Positions 16,497 to 26,076 of a DNA stretch of 45,960 bases are shown piece after piece. Positions within the stretch are counted from its first letter, which is position 1. Each line of letters begins with the position of its first letter. The notes beneath the pieces were generated by a model that had not been told where the DNA came from, searched no databases, and worked only from the letters and a program-made list of their open reading frames with translations. Position numbers and translations under genes: made by a program. This DNA is from Candidatus Amulumruptor caecigallinarius. GTDB lineage: Bacteria; Bacteroidota; Bacteroidia; Bacteroidales; Muribaculaceae. Location of the stretch: the NCBI GenBank assembly GCA_023665575.1, contig JAMPDQ010000012.1:1-45960 (forward strand), read 5' to 3'.

Positions 16497-17273
16497 TCAA
16501 AATGACATTACATTTATGCCGGCATCTCTCACTTTGCCTGCAATCTTCATCAGTTCCTCATGGCTCACTTTTTGAAGATGTTCCTCCGGAGTGGCACGGT
16601 CGATGCTGTAGAGCATCACCTCGCGTGGTTTGATTTCCTTATAAGCGGCAATCAGAGCGTCTGTTTCTTCGGGCGTGGTGTTGTCAATGCCAACTCCATT
16701 GTGTTCGCCGCGGAGCATCATTGTCTGGATGATTGCTTGCCCTTCAAACTGCTTCAGGGCTTCCACCACTTTTTTCACAGAGAACCCCGGAGAATTTGGC
16801 CTGTCAATCAGTTGCATAGTGGATTCTATGGCTGAATCGAGTTTTAGGATATTGTTGTCAACGCGTTTGAGTGCCGAAACAACTTGAGGATCAAAAATTC
16901 TTGTGGAATTTGATAGCACTGATATTTTTGCTTCCGGATAATATTTATTGCGCAGTCTGATCACTTCATCCACCACACGGGGGAATTCAGGGTGAAGCGT
17001 AGGCTCGCCGTTTCCCGAGAAGGTGATGACATCAAGAGGCTCATTTTTTGATTTCATGTCAGAAAGTTTCTTCTCCAGATCTTGCACAACGCTTTGCACG
17101 GAAGGGATACCGGCTTTTCCCGGACCCTGCGCATTATATCCGGCTTCGCAATATAGACAGTCGAACGAGCATATTTTGCCATCGGCCGGCATTAGATTCA
17201 CTCCCAGCGACACCCCGAGGCGTCTGCTGTGAATTGGGCCGAAGATTGTTGAATGAAAAATAACTGTATTCAT
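16497..17273 (-). CDS. Radical SAM protein (COG0731-like)
   Basis: 258 residues. The iron-sulfur cysteines Cys35, Cys39 and Cys42 are in CSFDCLYCE, directly after the subfamily opening GPIHSRRLGVSLGVNLMP (12-29). A SAM-binding FSGNGEPTLHPEF segment follows near 100. This is the short TYW1/wyosine-like group (COG0731) present in many Bacteroidetes; its reaction there is not known to me. There is no second cluster motif at the C-terminus. The gene leads the run with ldcA and the phosphoribosyltransferase, 1 bp apart from ldcA, so these three are co-expressed. Confidence 0.85.
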   Translation of the reverse strand: MNTVIFHSTIFGPIHSRRLGVSLGVNLMPADGKICSFDCLYCEAGYNAQGPGKAGIPSVQSVVQDLEKKLSDMKSKNEPLDVITFSGNGEPTLHPEFPRVVDEVIRLRNKYYPEAKISVLSNSTRIFDPQVVSALKRVDNNILKLDSAIESTMQLIDRPNSPGFSVKKVVEALKQFEGQAIIQTMMLRGEHNGVGIDNTTPEETDALIAAYKEIKPREVMLYSIDRATPEEHLQKVSHEELMKIAGKVRDAGINVMSF

Positions 17274-17302
17274 GATTCAATATTAATGCCACTTACATGT
17301 TG

Positions 17303-19909
17303 CTAACTTTGTTTTCCTGTGAGCAGAGATTGCAGGTCGTGCAGTGTCGACAGCGACTGCATCGGTGTGAGGTTGTTGATGTCGAGAGTGAGGAGCCGGT
17401 CGCGGATTTGGCTCAGCAGCGGATCATCAAGCTGAAACAGCGAGAGCTGATAGCCATCGCGCTTGCGGGCAATGTCCGACACATCGGCTTTTCCCTCGCC
17501 GCTCGTTTCAAGCCGCTCAAGCACTTGGTTGGCTCTCCGCACAATGGAGGGTGGCATGCCGGCAAGTTTGGCCACATGGATTCCGAAACTGTGTTCGGCC
17601 CCCCCTTTTTCAAGTTTGCGGGTGAACACCACTTTGCCGTTGATTTCTTTCACCGACACATTGTAATTCACAATACGCTTGAAAGTGTTTTCCATTTCAT
17701 TGAGTTCATGATAGTGTGTGGCGAAGAGTGTTTTGGGATGAGTGTCGGGATTTTCATGAATGTGTTCCACAATTGCCCATGCTATGGAGATGCCGTCATA
17801 AGTGGATGTGCCGCGGCCAAGTTCGTCGAAAAGTATGAGCGAGCGGCGGCTCATGTTGTTGAGAATTGAGGCGGCCTCATTCATTTCCACCATGAAAGTT
17901 GATTCGCCGGAGGAGATGTTGTCGGAAGCTCCCACGCGGGTGAATATTTTGTCAACAAATCCGATGCCGGCGCTATTGGCCGGCACAAAGGAGCCAATCT
18001 GAGCCATGAGAGTGATAAGGGCGGTTTGACGCAGCAGGGCGGATTTACCACTCATGTTGGGACCGGTTATCATCATGATTTGGGTTTTGTCGCAGTCGAG
18101 TTTCACGCTGTTGGCTATATAAGGCTCTCCGGCCGGGAGACGGCGTTCTATCACGGGGTGTCTTCCCTCTTCGATAGATATTTTGAGAGAGTCGTTCACT
18201 TCGGGGCGCACATAGCGGTAGCGTTCGGCGACAGTGGCGAGCGAAAGCAGGCAATCGATATGCTCCACAATGTGATTGTGTCGCTGCATGTCGGGAATCA
18301 GATGGGTGAGTGCGCGGGTGAGCTCTTCAAAAATATGGTTTTCAATTGCCTCTATTTTCTGCTGTGCGCCTGTGATTTTCTCTTCATATTCCTTAAGCTC
18401 GGGAGTGATGTAGCGCTCTGCCTGGGTGAGTGTTTGGCGGCGAATCCAGGCTGCGGGCACCTTGTGTTTGTGAGTGTTTCTCACCTCGATGTAATAGCCG
18501 AACACATTGTTGAACGAGATTTTCAGAGAGGGAATGCCGGTGGCTTCCGATTCGCGGGCCTGAATTTCCTTGAGTGCCTGGTGCCCGTTGTCGCGCAGTG
18601 AGCGGAGGCTGTCGAGTTCGGCATCCACGCCGTCGGCGATAAATCCGCCGGCTGATGCTCTTGCGGGGGCATCGGAGCGCATTGTGTCAGCGATAGAGCG
18701 CACGGCATTCCTGCAGTCGGGGATTCCGGCTGCCATCTCTTTCAGAATAGGTGAGTCGGAACAGGCGAGAGCGTTGACCAGTGCGCCGGATGCATTGAGG
18801 GCTGTTCCGAGGGCCACGCAGTCGCGCGGGCCGAGGCGTCCGGCGCCAACTTTGGTGATAAGCCGCTCGAGGTCTCCAATGTGTGAGAGAGCTTCGTGCA
18901 CACGTTCGCGGGTGACCGGGTCGCGAAAGAAATATTCCACGATATCGAGGCGGCGATTGATTTTGTCAATGTCAACGAGAGGGAAGAGGATCCACTGGCG
19001 CAAACGGCGCGAACCCATTGGGGTGCATGTCTTGTCAAGCACGTCAAGAAGCGACATGCCATCGCGCGACACTGCATTCACAAGCTCCAGATTTCTCACC
19101 GTGAAAGGGTCGAGAGCCACATATTTTGTGGAATCTATTCTGCCCAAAGTGGTTATGTGTGCCAGATTGCTGTGATGAGTGATGTCAAGATAATGCAGGA
19201 TGGCTCCGGCGGCGATTGTGGCCTCCGGCATGCCGTCTATGCCGAAGCCTTTAAGGCTGATTGTGCCGAAATGCTCCGACAGCCTTGACTGTGCCGACTC
19301 CGGGGTGAAAATCCAGTCGTCAAGATCGTAGGAGGCACATTTGTGGGAAATATTGTCGGCTACCCATTGTCGCATTCCTGTCATGCGCAGCAATTCGCGC
19401 GGCGCGATGTTGGAAATGAGTTTGTCGATATCCGGAGTGTTGGCCCGGGTGCAGAGAAATTCTCCGGTAGAAATGTCGAGGAATGCCACGCCAGTGAAAT
19501 TTTTCCCCGGGTGGATTGCGGCCAGGAAATTGTTTTCGCGCGAGCAAAGAGAGTTGTCATTTAGGTTTACGCCGGGAGTGACAAGCTCTGTTATGCCGCG
19601 CTTCACAAGCTTTTTGGTGAGCTTCGGATCTTCGAGCTGTTCGCAGATAGCCACGCGTTTTCCGGCTCTTACGAGCTTTGGCAGATATGTGTCGAGGGCA
19701 TGGTGGGGGAATCCGGCAAGCTCCACAAACGCAGCCTTTCCGTTGGCGCGGCGTGTAAGCGTTATGCCCAGAATCTCACTTGCCGTCACGGCATCTTCGG
19801 AGAATGTCTCATAGAAGTCGCCCACCCGGAAGAGGAGGATTGCATCGGGATGTTTTTTCTTCATCTCGGCATATTGCGACATAAGCGGCGTTTCAGCTAT
19901 CTTGGCCAT
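17303..19909 (-). CDS. mutS: DNA mismatch repair protein MutS
   Basis: 868 residues. The mismatch-recognition motif GDFYETF (the Phe wedge and Glu) is near residue 32. The connector, lever and clamp domains fill the middle (e.g. [20 protein letters not shown]). The Walker [10 protein letters not shown] is near 614 and Walker [14 protein letters not shown] near 690. The dimer-forming C-terminal end is present ([15 protein letters not shown]), which is typical of Bacteroidetes MutS1. MutS binds mispairs and small loops and starts repair with MutL. The ATG at 19909 ([10 protein letters not shown]) is preferred over a TTG two codons earlier. It follows mgtE by 21 bp on the same strand. Confidence 0.98.
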   Translation of the reverse strand: MAKIAETPLMSQYAEMKKKHPDAILLFRVGDFYETFSEDAVTASEILGITLTRRANGKAAFVELAGFPHHALDTYLPKLVRAGKRVAICEQLEDPKLTKKLVKRGITELVTPGVNLNDNSLCSRENNFLAAIHPGKNFTGVAFLDISTGEFLCTRANTPDIDKLISNIAPRELLRMTGMRQWVADNISHKCASYDLDDWIFTPESAQSRLSEHFGTISLKGFGIDGMPEATIAAGAILHYLDITHHSNLAHITTLGRIDSTKYVALDPFTVRNLELVNAVSRDGMSLLDVLDKTCTPMGSRRLRQWILFPLVDIDKINRRLDIVEYFFRDPVTRERVHEALSHIGDLERLITKVGAGRLGPRDCVALGTALNASGALVNALACSDSPILKEMAAGIPDCRNAVRSIADTMRSDAPARASAGGFIADGVDAELDSLRSLRDNGHQALKEIQARESEATGIPSLKISFNNVFGYYIEVRNTHKHKVPAAWIRRQTLTQAERYITPELKEYEEKITGAQQKIEAIENHIFEELTRALTHLIPDMQRHNHIVEHIDCLLSLATVAERYRYVRPEVNDSLKISIEEGRHPVIERRLPAGEPYIANSVKLDCDKTQIMMITGPNMSGKSALLRQTALITLMAQIGSFVPANSAGIGFVDKIFTRVGASDNISSGESTFMVEMNEAASILNNMSRRSLILFDELGRGTSTYDGISIAWAIVEHIHENPDTHPKTLFATHYHELNEMENTFKRIVNYNVSVKEINGKVVFTRKLEKGGAEHSFGIHVAKLAGMPPSIVRRANQVLERLETSGEGKADVSDIARKRDGYQLSLFQLDDPLLSQIRDRLLTLDINNLTPMQSLSTLHDLQSLLTGKQS

Positions 19910-19930
19910 AATCAATGCGAAATTTCATAA

Positions 19931-21295
19931 TCAATGAGTGAACACGGAGAGCATCCAGATTGACATCCCCACATAAATCAACAGTCCCACCACATCATTG
20001 GTGATTTGAATGAAGGGGCCGGTGGCGAGTGCCGGGTTGATATGCAGTTTTTCGAGTGTGAGGGGCACGAGTGTGCCGAAGACTGTAGCGAAAATCACCA
20101 CACAGAAAAGCGAAAGAGTCACAGCCAAAACCAGAGCGTAGTCGCCCGGTTCTGTAAGTAATATATATGCGAACACCACTCCGGAAATCACAATGGCATT
20201 GAGCAGGGCTATGCGCACGCCGCGCCATATCTGATGCCAGAAGTCGGTGAGTTCGAGGCGACCGTTGGCGAGTCCCTGCACCACAATTGCGGAGGCCTGC
20301 ACGCCGACATTTCCGCCGGTGCCCCCAATCAGGGGGATAAAAAACGCAAGTGCGGTGACAGCCTGCAGCTGGTTTTCAAATCCCCCTAATATCAGAGAAT
20401 TCACGAGCCCCCCTATAATACCGATCAGCAGCCATGGCAAGCGGGCCTTTGTCTGGGCGAATATGGAGTCGTCTGCATCAATGTCGGATGAGATACCTGA
20501 AGCGAGCTGGTAATCACGTTCCGACTGTTCGCGCACCTGATCCATTACGTCGTCAACCGTAATCTGGCCTACAAGGCGTCCGATGCTGTCAATCACAGGC
20601 ATTGCCACAAGGTCATATTTTTCAAAGTCGATTGCCACCTCCTCGATCGGGGTGTCGGCTTTCACCGACACGGCATCCGTCTCCATCACATGCTTGATTT
20701 TCGACACCGACGGGTGAGTGATCATCTTTTTCAGAGGCAGCACACCCTTGAGCCGGTTTTCGTCGTCGACAACATATACATAATAGATGTCATCAAGGTC
20801 TTCAGCCTGATGGCGCATTTCGCGCAGGCAATCGGGCATGGAAAGGTTTTCATTCACAGAAATCAGCTCTGTGCCCATGAGTCCGCCGGCGGTGTCTTCA
20901 TCATATTGCAGAAGATCCACAATGTCGCCGGCTTGCTCCACATCCTCGATGTTTTGGATCACCTCCTCGCGGTCTTCTTCGTCAAGTTCCTGAATAAGGT
21001 CAACGGCATCGTCGGTGTCGAGCAAGTCGATGAAGTGTCCGATTTGTTCGTGATTCATACCTTCGAGGAGCTTTTTGCGGTCTTCCTCATCAAGCTCCAT
21101 GAGCACATCGGCTTTCATCTCCTTGTCGGGGATAAGGTCGAAGAAGAATTCTGCCTGGCGCAGGTTAAGCTCCTGGAAGAGTTCGGCGATGTCGGCCGGG
21201 TGCATGTGCTCTATATCGGAGATAATAGCCTGTTTGTCGCCGCTTTCGATGCTCGCCACAATGCGGTCGATATCTTCGTGGGTGAGTTCTTTCAT
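19931..21295 (-). CDS. mgtE: Magnesium transporter MgtE
   Basis: 454 residues. The acidic N-domain covers about 1-130 (repeats of HPADIAELFQEL, ELDEEDRKKLLEGM). Two CBS domains follow (about 135-255, with MGTELISVNENLSM and VSVKADTPIEEVA), then a plug-like helix and five membrane helices from about 283. The membrane part includes IPLIGGTGGNVGVQASAI, the pore signature. MgtE is a homodimeric Mg2+ channel that the N and CBS domains close when cytoplasmic Mg2+ is high. It is separated from the upstream nucleoside kinase gene by 5 bp and from mutS by 21 bp, so the three are probably one operon. Confidence 0.97.
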   Translation of the reverse strand: MKELTHEDIDRIVASIESGDKQAIISDIEHMHPADIAELFQELNLRQAEFFFDLIPDKEMKADVLMELDEEDRKKLLEGMNHEQIGHFIDLLDTDDAVDLIQELDEEDREEVIQNIEDVEQAGDIVDLLQYDEDTAGGLMGTELISVNENLSMPDCLREMRHQAEDLDDIYYVYVVDDENRLKGVLPLKKMITHPSVSKIKHVMETDAVSVKADTPIEEVAIDFEKYDLVAMPVIDSIGRLVGQITVDDVMDQVREQSERDYQLASGISSDIDADDSIFAQTKARLPWLLIGIIGGLVNSLILGGFENQLQAVTALAFFIPLIGGTGGNVGVQASAIVVQGLANGRLELTDFWHQIWRGVRIALLNAIVISGVVFAYILLTEPGDYALVLAVTLSLFCVVIFATVFGTLVPLTLEKLHINPALATGPFIQITNDVVGLLIYVGMSIWMLSVFTH

Positions 21296-21300
21296 TAAAG

Positions 21301-22983
21301 TCAGTATTTGAATGAGGAGCCGCCGAGGAATTCGCGCAGAAGAGATGTGGAGGGCACTTGCTCGGCCGGCACCGCGCGGAAAATTTTAAGGAATCGCATG
21401 AGCCGGTAGGCCATGGTGTATTCAGGCGAAGTGTGCGGCACATTTTCGAGAAGAGGCAGGAGGAAAGGTTTCATCACCGCCAGTTCAAACAAAAGGGAAG
21501 AATTAAAGGTGGCATCGGCGTTTTCCTGGAAAGGAAAAATCCATTTCTCTTCACCGGCTCTTACGCTCGGCCAGCGTCTGATGGTTTCGGCCGGAGAGGT
21601 GTGCCGGTATTTGAAGTCGCGGATAATGCGTCGCAACAGCCTGTTGTCGGAGGTGGAAATCCAGTTGTGGGCATCGATATGGAGTGTGGTCAAGGCCGAA
21701 ACATAGATTTTGAACAGCGAATCTGAATCCACACCCGAGGTCAATTCAGGATTTAAGCCGTGAATGCCCTCTATAATCAGCACATCGTTTTTGCCCAGGC
21801 GCATGGGGCGCTCGCGTTCAATCCGCTTCCCGAATTCAAAGCTGTAGGTTGGGATGTTGACGGTTTCGCCGGCGATGAGTTTGTTGAGGTCTGAATTGAA
21901 GCGATAAAGGTCGAGTGCATGCAGGTTTTCATAATCATAATCGCCCGAAGCATCGCGCGGGGTTTTTTCGCGATCCACAAAATAGTCGTCGAGCGAAATC
22001 ACTTTCGGCACAATCAGGTTTGTCATCAGCTGGATTGCCAAACGCTTGGAGGTGGTGGTTTTTCCTGACGATGAGGGCCCGGCAATGAGGATGATTTTGG
22101 CATTCCCGACATTGTGGCGTTCGAGTATTTCATCCGAAATGCGTGAGATTTTCTTATCGTGGAGAGCTTCTGCCACATTGATAAGGCGGCCGGATTCCCC
22201 CTTGTCGATTGCCTTGTTGAGCTTGCCGACATTGTCGATTCCGACAATATAGTTGAATTTGAGATTGTCGGTGAATGCCTTGAACATTTTCTGCTGCACC
22301 ACCGGAGTTGCCGGCATAGCGGAATTTTCCGCATCCGGACCAAGCAGGAGCATTCCGTCGTTCCATTTCACGAGGTTGAACACCGTAATTAGTCCGGTGG
22401 AGGGAGCCAATGGTCCGGAATAGCTGTCGGCTACGCCCTTAAGAGTGTAATAGGGTGTGTAGAAGTCGGGGATGGTCTCAATCAGTTCCACCCTTTGGTC
22501 AAGATGCTGACTTTGGAAAATCCGCATCACCTCGGAGGTTCTTTCCTCATGATGGCGCAAGGGGATGTCAGCTTCGGAAAGGCGTCTCATTTCTGCAAGA
22601 ATTGTGTCAACGAGCTCTGCGGAAGGCTCCACTTGTTCGCCTGAGGCATTGAACAGACGGCAGAAATATCCTCTTGAAATGGAATGTTCGATTCGGAAAT
22701 TGAGCGACTCGTCGGTGGCTACAACCGCGCAATAAGCCATCATGCAGAGTGAGCGGATATACACATGTTGCCCCGGGGGTGTGGAGGCATCGATAAATTC
22801 TATATCCTTCGGCGCAAAGATGGGAAAACCGAGATGTTCGGTTTTGTTGTTTACGAGCGCGCATATTGGTGAGAACCCGAGATTGAGTTCGGGAATTTTA
22901 GACAGTTCCAGCAACGTAGTGCCCCCTTCCACCTCAAAGTGGCGGCCGGCATTTCTGCAAAATATTCTGATAAATTTACTCAT
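21301..22983 (-). CDS. Nucleoside (uridine) kinase fused to TGS/SAD-like domains
   Basis: 560 residues. The N-terminal 60 residues look like a TGS domain. A threonyl-tRNA-synthetase-like second domain follows (about 65-200). The kinase part starts near 290 with Walker A AGPSSSGKTTTSKRL, then DDYFVDREKTPRD, the DYDYENLHALD block and VLIIEGIHGLNPELT. Such fused kinases are common in Bacteroidales and phosphorylate uridine or cytidine in salvage, while the role of the front half is unknown. It is the first gene of a run with mgtE and mutS. A diverged copy of the dispersed element lies 13 bp upstream of its start. Confidence 0.88.
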   Translation of the reverse strand: MSKFIRIFCRNAGRHFEVEGGTTLLELSKIPELNLGFSPICALVNNKTEHLGFPIFAPKDIEFIDASTPPGQHVYIRSLCMMAYCAVVATDESLNFRIEHSISRGYFCRLFNASGEQVEPSAELVDTILAEMRRLSEADIPLRHHEERTSEVMRIFQSQHLDQRVELIETIPDFYTPYYTLKGVADSYSGPLAPSTGLITVFNLVKWNDGMLLLGPDAENSAMPATPVVQQKMFKAFTDNLKFNYIVGIDNVGKLNKAIDKGESGRLINVAEALHDKKISRISDEILERHNVGNAKIILIAGPSSSGKTTTSKRLAIQLMTNLIVPKVISLDDYFVDREKTPRDASGDYDYENLHALDLYRFNSDLNKLIAGETVNIPTYSFEFGKRIERERPMRLGKNDVLIIEGIHGLNPELTSGVDSDSLFKIYVSALTTLHIDAHNWISTSDNRLLRRIIRDFKYRHTSPAETIRRWPSVRAGEEKWIFPFQENADATFNSSLLFELAVMKPFLLPLLENVPHTSPEYTMAYRLMRFLKIFRAVPAEQVPSTSLLREFLGGSSFKY

Positions 22984-22995
22984 CTATAATCCTCA

Positions 22996-23020
22996 TATTT
23001 GTATGAGACAGACTTCAAGT
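22996..23020 (-). repeat. Diverged dispersed element before nucleoside kinase
   Basis: ATTTGTATGAGACAGACTTC then AAGT. The loop TGAGACAGACTT differs from the consensus TGAAACAGACTC at two positions. It is in the leader of the nucleoside kinase gene, in the same orientation relative to the gene as the copies before ugd and the porZ-like gene. Confidence 0.5.
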
Positions 23021-23093
23021 GGCAAACCTGTAAATCGGCATGGCACTTCCGAACCTCAAAAATAACAAAAAAACCGCAAAGATATTAAATCAG

Positions 23094-23125
23094 TCTGCCT
23101 CTTATTAAAAAAATAATTATATTTG
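23094..23125 (+). promoter_or_regulatory. Promoter of the DUF4254-GT9 pair
   Basis: TATATTTG (23118-23125) is an exact -7 box. TCTG at 23094-23097 stands 20 bp upstream as a one-mismatch -33 box. Transcription would begin near 23132. This rules out a GTG codon at 23125 as the start of the next gene. Confidence 0.6.
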
Positions 23126-23178
23126 TGGATAAAACAACATGCAGAAATGATTTTTCTGTGACACAACATTCGGAATAT

Positions 23179-23787
23179 ATGGCAACTATTTCAGAAATCT
23201 CAAACAAGGTGTTCGATCGCAGCGTGGCCGATTATCATGTCAGCAACCATGTTGATGCGGCAGAAGTAAATCCCTATGATGCAGACTCTTTCGAGAGTAT
23301 TCTCTATTCAAAGAATTGGGTTGATGCAGTGCAGTGGCATCTTGAAGATATAATTCGCGACCCGGATATTGACCCTGTGGAGGCTCTTGCGCTTAAACGC
23401 AGAATTGACAAATCCAACCAGGTGCGCACAGACATGGTGGAAGATATCGATTCCTGGATGCGCGACAAATATAAGGAAGTGGAGGTAAGGCCGGATGCCA
23501 CCATAAATACCGAGAGCCCCGCCTGGGCGCTCGACCGTCTATCTATTCTGGCGCTTAAAATCTGGCATATGCGCGAACAAGTGGAACGCAATGATGCCGA
23601 TGCAGAGCATATCGCAAAGTGTCAGGCAAAGCTCGATGTGCTTTTGGAGCAACGCAAAGACCTCTCTTCTGCAATCGACAGTCTGGTGGATGATATTGCG
23701 GCCGGACGCAAATACATGAAGGTATACAGGCAGATGAAGATGTATAACGACCCTGCCACCAATCCCATTCTCTATGCCAAAAAATAG
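23179..23787 (+). CDS. DUF4254 domain protein
   Basis: About 202 residues, predicted mostly helical, soluble, acidic at the start and with heptad-like spacing in the second half (about 115-175). The phrase NWVDAVQWHLEDIIRDPDI (about 40-58) followed by ALALKRRIDKSNQVRTDMVEDID fits DUF4254, a Bacteroidales family of unknown function often found next to a GT9 glycosyltransferase. The ATG at 23179 is chosen because the promoter ends about 23125. Its stop codon lies inside the next gene (14-bp overlap, with an A6 run), which argues for joint translation and a shared job, probably in LPS or glycan synthesis. Confidence 0.85.
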   Translation: MATISEISNKVFDRSVADYHVSNHVDAAEVNPYDADSFESILYSKNWVDAVQWHLEDIIRDPDIDPVEALALKRRIDKSNQVRTDMVEDIDSWMRDKYKEVEVRPDATINTESPAWALDRLSILALKIWHMREQVERNDADAEHIAKCQAKLDVLLEQRKDLSSAIDSLVDDIAAGRKYMKVYRQMKMYNDPATNPILYAKK

Positions 23788-24829
23788 GGAGCGGCGCGCG
23801 GTGCTTATATCTCGATTTTCCGCTCTCGGTGATGTCGCCATGACATTGCCCACTGTCTATGATGCCTGCGCGGCCAATCCGGACACACAATTTTATTTTC
23901 TGACGCGTCATCATCCGGCCCGGGTGTTCATCAACCGTCCCGACAATCTGACAATGGCGACCGTCAACCTTGACAACTATAAAGGAATTCCGGGTCTGTG
24001 GCGGCTCGCAAAAGCGCTCAGAAAGCGTTATGGAATCACTGATTATGTGGATCTCCATGATGTGTTGCGCACAAAAGTGCTCCGGCTGTTCATGCAGATT
24101 GCCGGAGTGCGCACTAACCGCATCCGCAAGGGAAGACGAGCCAAAAAGCAGCTGACGAGAAGAAATCAGAAAGTGCTCGTGCAGCTCAAACCCACTGTCG
24201 ACAGATATAAGGAGGTGTTTTATGCCGCCGGCATCCCGCTGGCTAATGATTTTCGCAGCCTTTATGGTAATGGAAAGGGCGACCCGAATGAGTTTGCCGC
24301 TGTGACGTCTCCCAAGCGTCCGGGCGAAAAATGGCTCGCCGTGGCTCCCTTCGCAAAACATAAGGGCAAGATTTATCCCTTCGAAAATATGGAGCGGGTG
24401 ATTGCCCATTTCGACCATACCGGAGAGTATAAGATTTTTATATTCGGATTCGGAAAAGAGGAAACGGAGTTGATTGGCATGCTGGAGAAGAGATATGCCC
24501 ATGTAGTGAATATGGCCCGGGCCAATATCGGCATTCCGGCAGAGTTGTCGTTGCTTAGCCATTGTGACACAATGCTTTCAATGGATTCGGCCAATATGCA
24601 TCTGGCCTCGCTTGTGGCATTGCGCACGGTGAGTGTGTGGGGAGCAACACATCCTTATACGGGATTCCTTGGCTGGCAACAGCGCACACGCGATGTGGTG
24701 CAACTTGATATGACATGCCGTCCTTGTTCCGTATTCGGTGACAAGCCCTGCTTCCGTGGCGATTATCATTGTCTTAACGGCATCACACCAATGATGATTA
24801 TCAACAAAATAGAAAAACAAAGCTTCTGA
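23774..24829 (+). CDS. GT9 family (heptosyltransferase-like) glycosyltransferase
   Basis: 351 residues, GT-B fold. The opening VLISRFSALGDVAMTLP (10-26) is the GT9 signature with a conserved Asp. Later blocks are LAVAPFAKHKGKIYPFENM (about 175-193) and MSMDSANMHLASLVALRTVSVWGATHPYTGF (about 272-302), the nucleotide-sugar site. Such enzymes add heptose or another sugar to lipid A core on the cytoplasmic face. The start codon lies 14 bp inside the DUF4254 gene. The final codons form the left arm of a strong bidirectional terminator (24815-24854). The exact sugar is unknown; heptose is only the family default. Confidence 0.9.
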   Translation: MPKNRERRAVLISRFSALGDVAMTLPTVYDACAANPDTQFYFLTRHHPARVFINRPDNLTMATVNLDNYKGIPGLWRLAKALRKRYGITDYVDLHDVLRTKVLRLFMQIAGVRTNRIRKGRRAKKQLTRRNQKVLVQLKPTVDRYKEVFYAAGIPLANDFRSLYGNGKGDPNEFAAVTSPKRPGEKWLAVAPFAKHKGKIYPFENMERVIAHFDHTGEYKIFIFGFGKEETELIGMLEKRYAHVVNMARANIGIPAELSLLSHCDTMLSMDSANMHLASLVALRTVSVWGATHPYTGFLGWQQRTRDVVQLDMTCRPCSVFGDKPCFRGDYHCLNGITPMMIINKIEKQSF

Positions 24830-24854
24830 ATCCGAAGAGTCAGAAGCTTTGTTT
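24815..24854. terminator. Bidirectional intrinsic terminator
   Basis: AAACAAAGCTTCTGA (24815-24829) and TCAGAAGCTTTGTTT (24840-24854) form a perfect 15-bp stem around a 10-nt loop. On the minus strand the stem runs into GTTTTTCTATTTTG, so it stops prfB well. On the plus strand it overlaps the last codons of the GT9 gene. Confidence 0.85.
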
Positions 24855-24864
24855 GGTTTATGGA

Positions 24865-25977
24865 TTATTCCGATTCGGAAAATTCCATCAAATATGCCTT
24901 GATGAAATCATCAATTTCTCCATCCATCACGCCATTTACATCCGACGTCTGATAGTTTGTGCGATGGTCTTTCACACGGCGGTCGTCAAACACGTAGCTG
25001 CGAATCTGCGAGCCCCACTCTATCTTTTTCTTTCCGGCTTCCACCTTTGCCTGCTCCTCCATTCGATGCTGCAATTCTTTCTCATACAGTATGGATTTGA
25101 GCTGGCGCATCGCGTTCTCCTTATTCTTGGGTTGGTCGCGCGTTTCGGTGTTTTCAATCAGAATCTCCTCCTCTTCTCCGGTGTAGGGGTCCTTAAACTG
25201 ATAGCGCAAGCGCACACCCGATTCCACTTTGTTTACATTCTGGCCGCCGGCTCCACCGGATCGGAAAGTGTCCCACGACACTCTTGCGGTTTCCACTTGA
25301 ATATCGATGGTGTCGTCAACCAGCGGAGTGACAAACACGGATGCGAACGAAGTCATGCGTTTCCCCTGTGCGTTGTATGGGCTCACTCTCACAAGCCGGT
25401 GCACCCCGTTTTCGCTTTTCAGGAATCCGTATGCATAATCACCTTCGATGTTTATGGTGACAGATTTTATGCCGGCTTCATCTCCATCGAGCAGCTGTGC
25501 GATAGAAGTCTTGTAGCCGTGTCGCTCTGCATAGCGCAGATAGAGCCTCATCAGCATCGAGGCCCAGTCCTGGCTCTCGGTGCCGCCTGCTCCGGAATTG
25601 ATTTTCAGCACAACTCCGAGTTTGTCTTCTTCGCGTCGCAGCATATTGCGCAATTCAAGATTCTCGACATCCTTCACTAGAGTGGAATATTGTGTTTCAA
25701 TATCCTCCTCGGTCACGAGTCCTTCCTTTATAAAATCCATTGCAAGCTCGAGCTCGCCGAGCTGCTTCTCTATGTTGGTGTAGGAATCAATCCAGAAATG
25801 AATTCCTTTAATTTTGCGCATCTGTGCCTCCGCCTTCTCCCGGTCGTCCCAAAAGTCGGCCACATGTGTGCGCAACTCCTCCTCTTCCACCTCAATCTTC
25901 TTTGAGTCAATGTCAAGATATCTTTTGAGGTCGGCAATACGCGTTTCTATGCCTTTGAGTTGTTCGGCTGTTATCAT
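24865..25977 (-). CDS. prfB: Peptide chain release factor 2, no frameshift site
   Basis: 370 residues. The GGQ motif that enters the peptidyl-transferase centre is at 244-246. The stop-codon recognition tripeptide, SPF in E. coli RF2, reads SPY here (199-201, in RLVRVSPYNAQGKRMTSFAS). RF2 reads UGA and UAA. The front part is in one frame: at Tyr20-Leu21-Asp22 the codons are TAT CTT GAC, whereas in many bacteria the sequence is CTT TGA C, which needs +1 frameshifting for autoregulation. The leader between the -7 box and ATG is almost only an octamer repeat. It is a single-gene transcript ended by the terminator at 24815-24854. Confidence 0.97.
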   Translation of the reverse strand: MITAEQLKGIETRIADLKRYLDIDSKKIEVEEEELRTHVADFWDDREKAEAQMRKIKGIHFWIDSYTNIEKQLGELELAMDFIKEGLVTEEDIETQYSTLVKDVENLELRNMLRREEDKLGVVLKINSGAGGTESQDWASMLMRLYLRYAERHGYKTSIAQLLDGDEAGIKSVTINIEGDYAYGFLKSENGVHRLVRVSPYNAQGKRMTSFASVFVTPLVDDTIDIQVETARVSWDTFRSGGAGGQNVNKVESGVRLRYQFKDPYTGEEEEILIENTETRDQPKNKENAMRQLKSILYEKELQHRMEEQAKVEAGKKKIEWGSQIRSYVFDDRRVKDHRTNYQTSDVNGVMDGEIDDFIKAYLMEFSESE

Positions 25978-25978
25978 T

Positions 25979-26007
25979 GAGTTGATGAGTTGATGAGTTG
26001 ATGAGTT
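25979..26007 (-). repeat. Octamer tandem repeat in prfB leader
   Basis: GAGTTGAT three times plus GAGTT on the plus strand (ATCAACTC on the coding strand), ending one base before the prfB start codon. A change in copy number would move the start codon relative to the promoter without changing the protein. Confidence 0.75.
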
Positions 26008-26011
26008 TTTG

Positions 26012-26019
26012 CAAAATTA
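26012..26019 (-). promoter_or_regulatory. -7 box of prfB
   Basis: TAATTTTG on the minus strand fits TAnnTTTG. The -33 box is weak. The start point would be near 26005, so the transcript would open inside the octamer repeat. Confidence 0.5.
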
Positions 26020-26076
26020 GCAAAAAAATCATAAGTAGCTAAGAAAAATAAATGAGCAGTCTCTAAGGCTGCATAA

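Noticed and set aside
23125-23178. GTG start at 23125 for the DUF4254 gene
   Set aside because: That G is the last base of an exact -7 box; the ATG at 23179 gives the normal family start.
23555-24562. A 335-codon minus-strand frame under the DUF4254 and GT9 genes
   Set aside because: Antisense to a gene with the full GT9 signature; no motif, and the composition is typical of a shadow frame.
25900-25930. Programmed +1 frameshift in prfB
   Set aside because: The codons run CTT GAC in one frame with no in-frame TGA, so no shift is needed.
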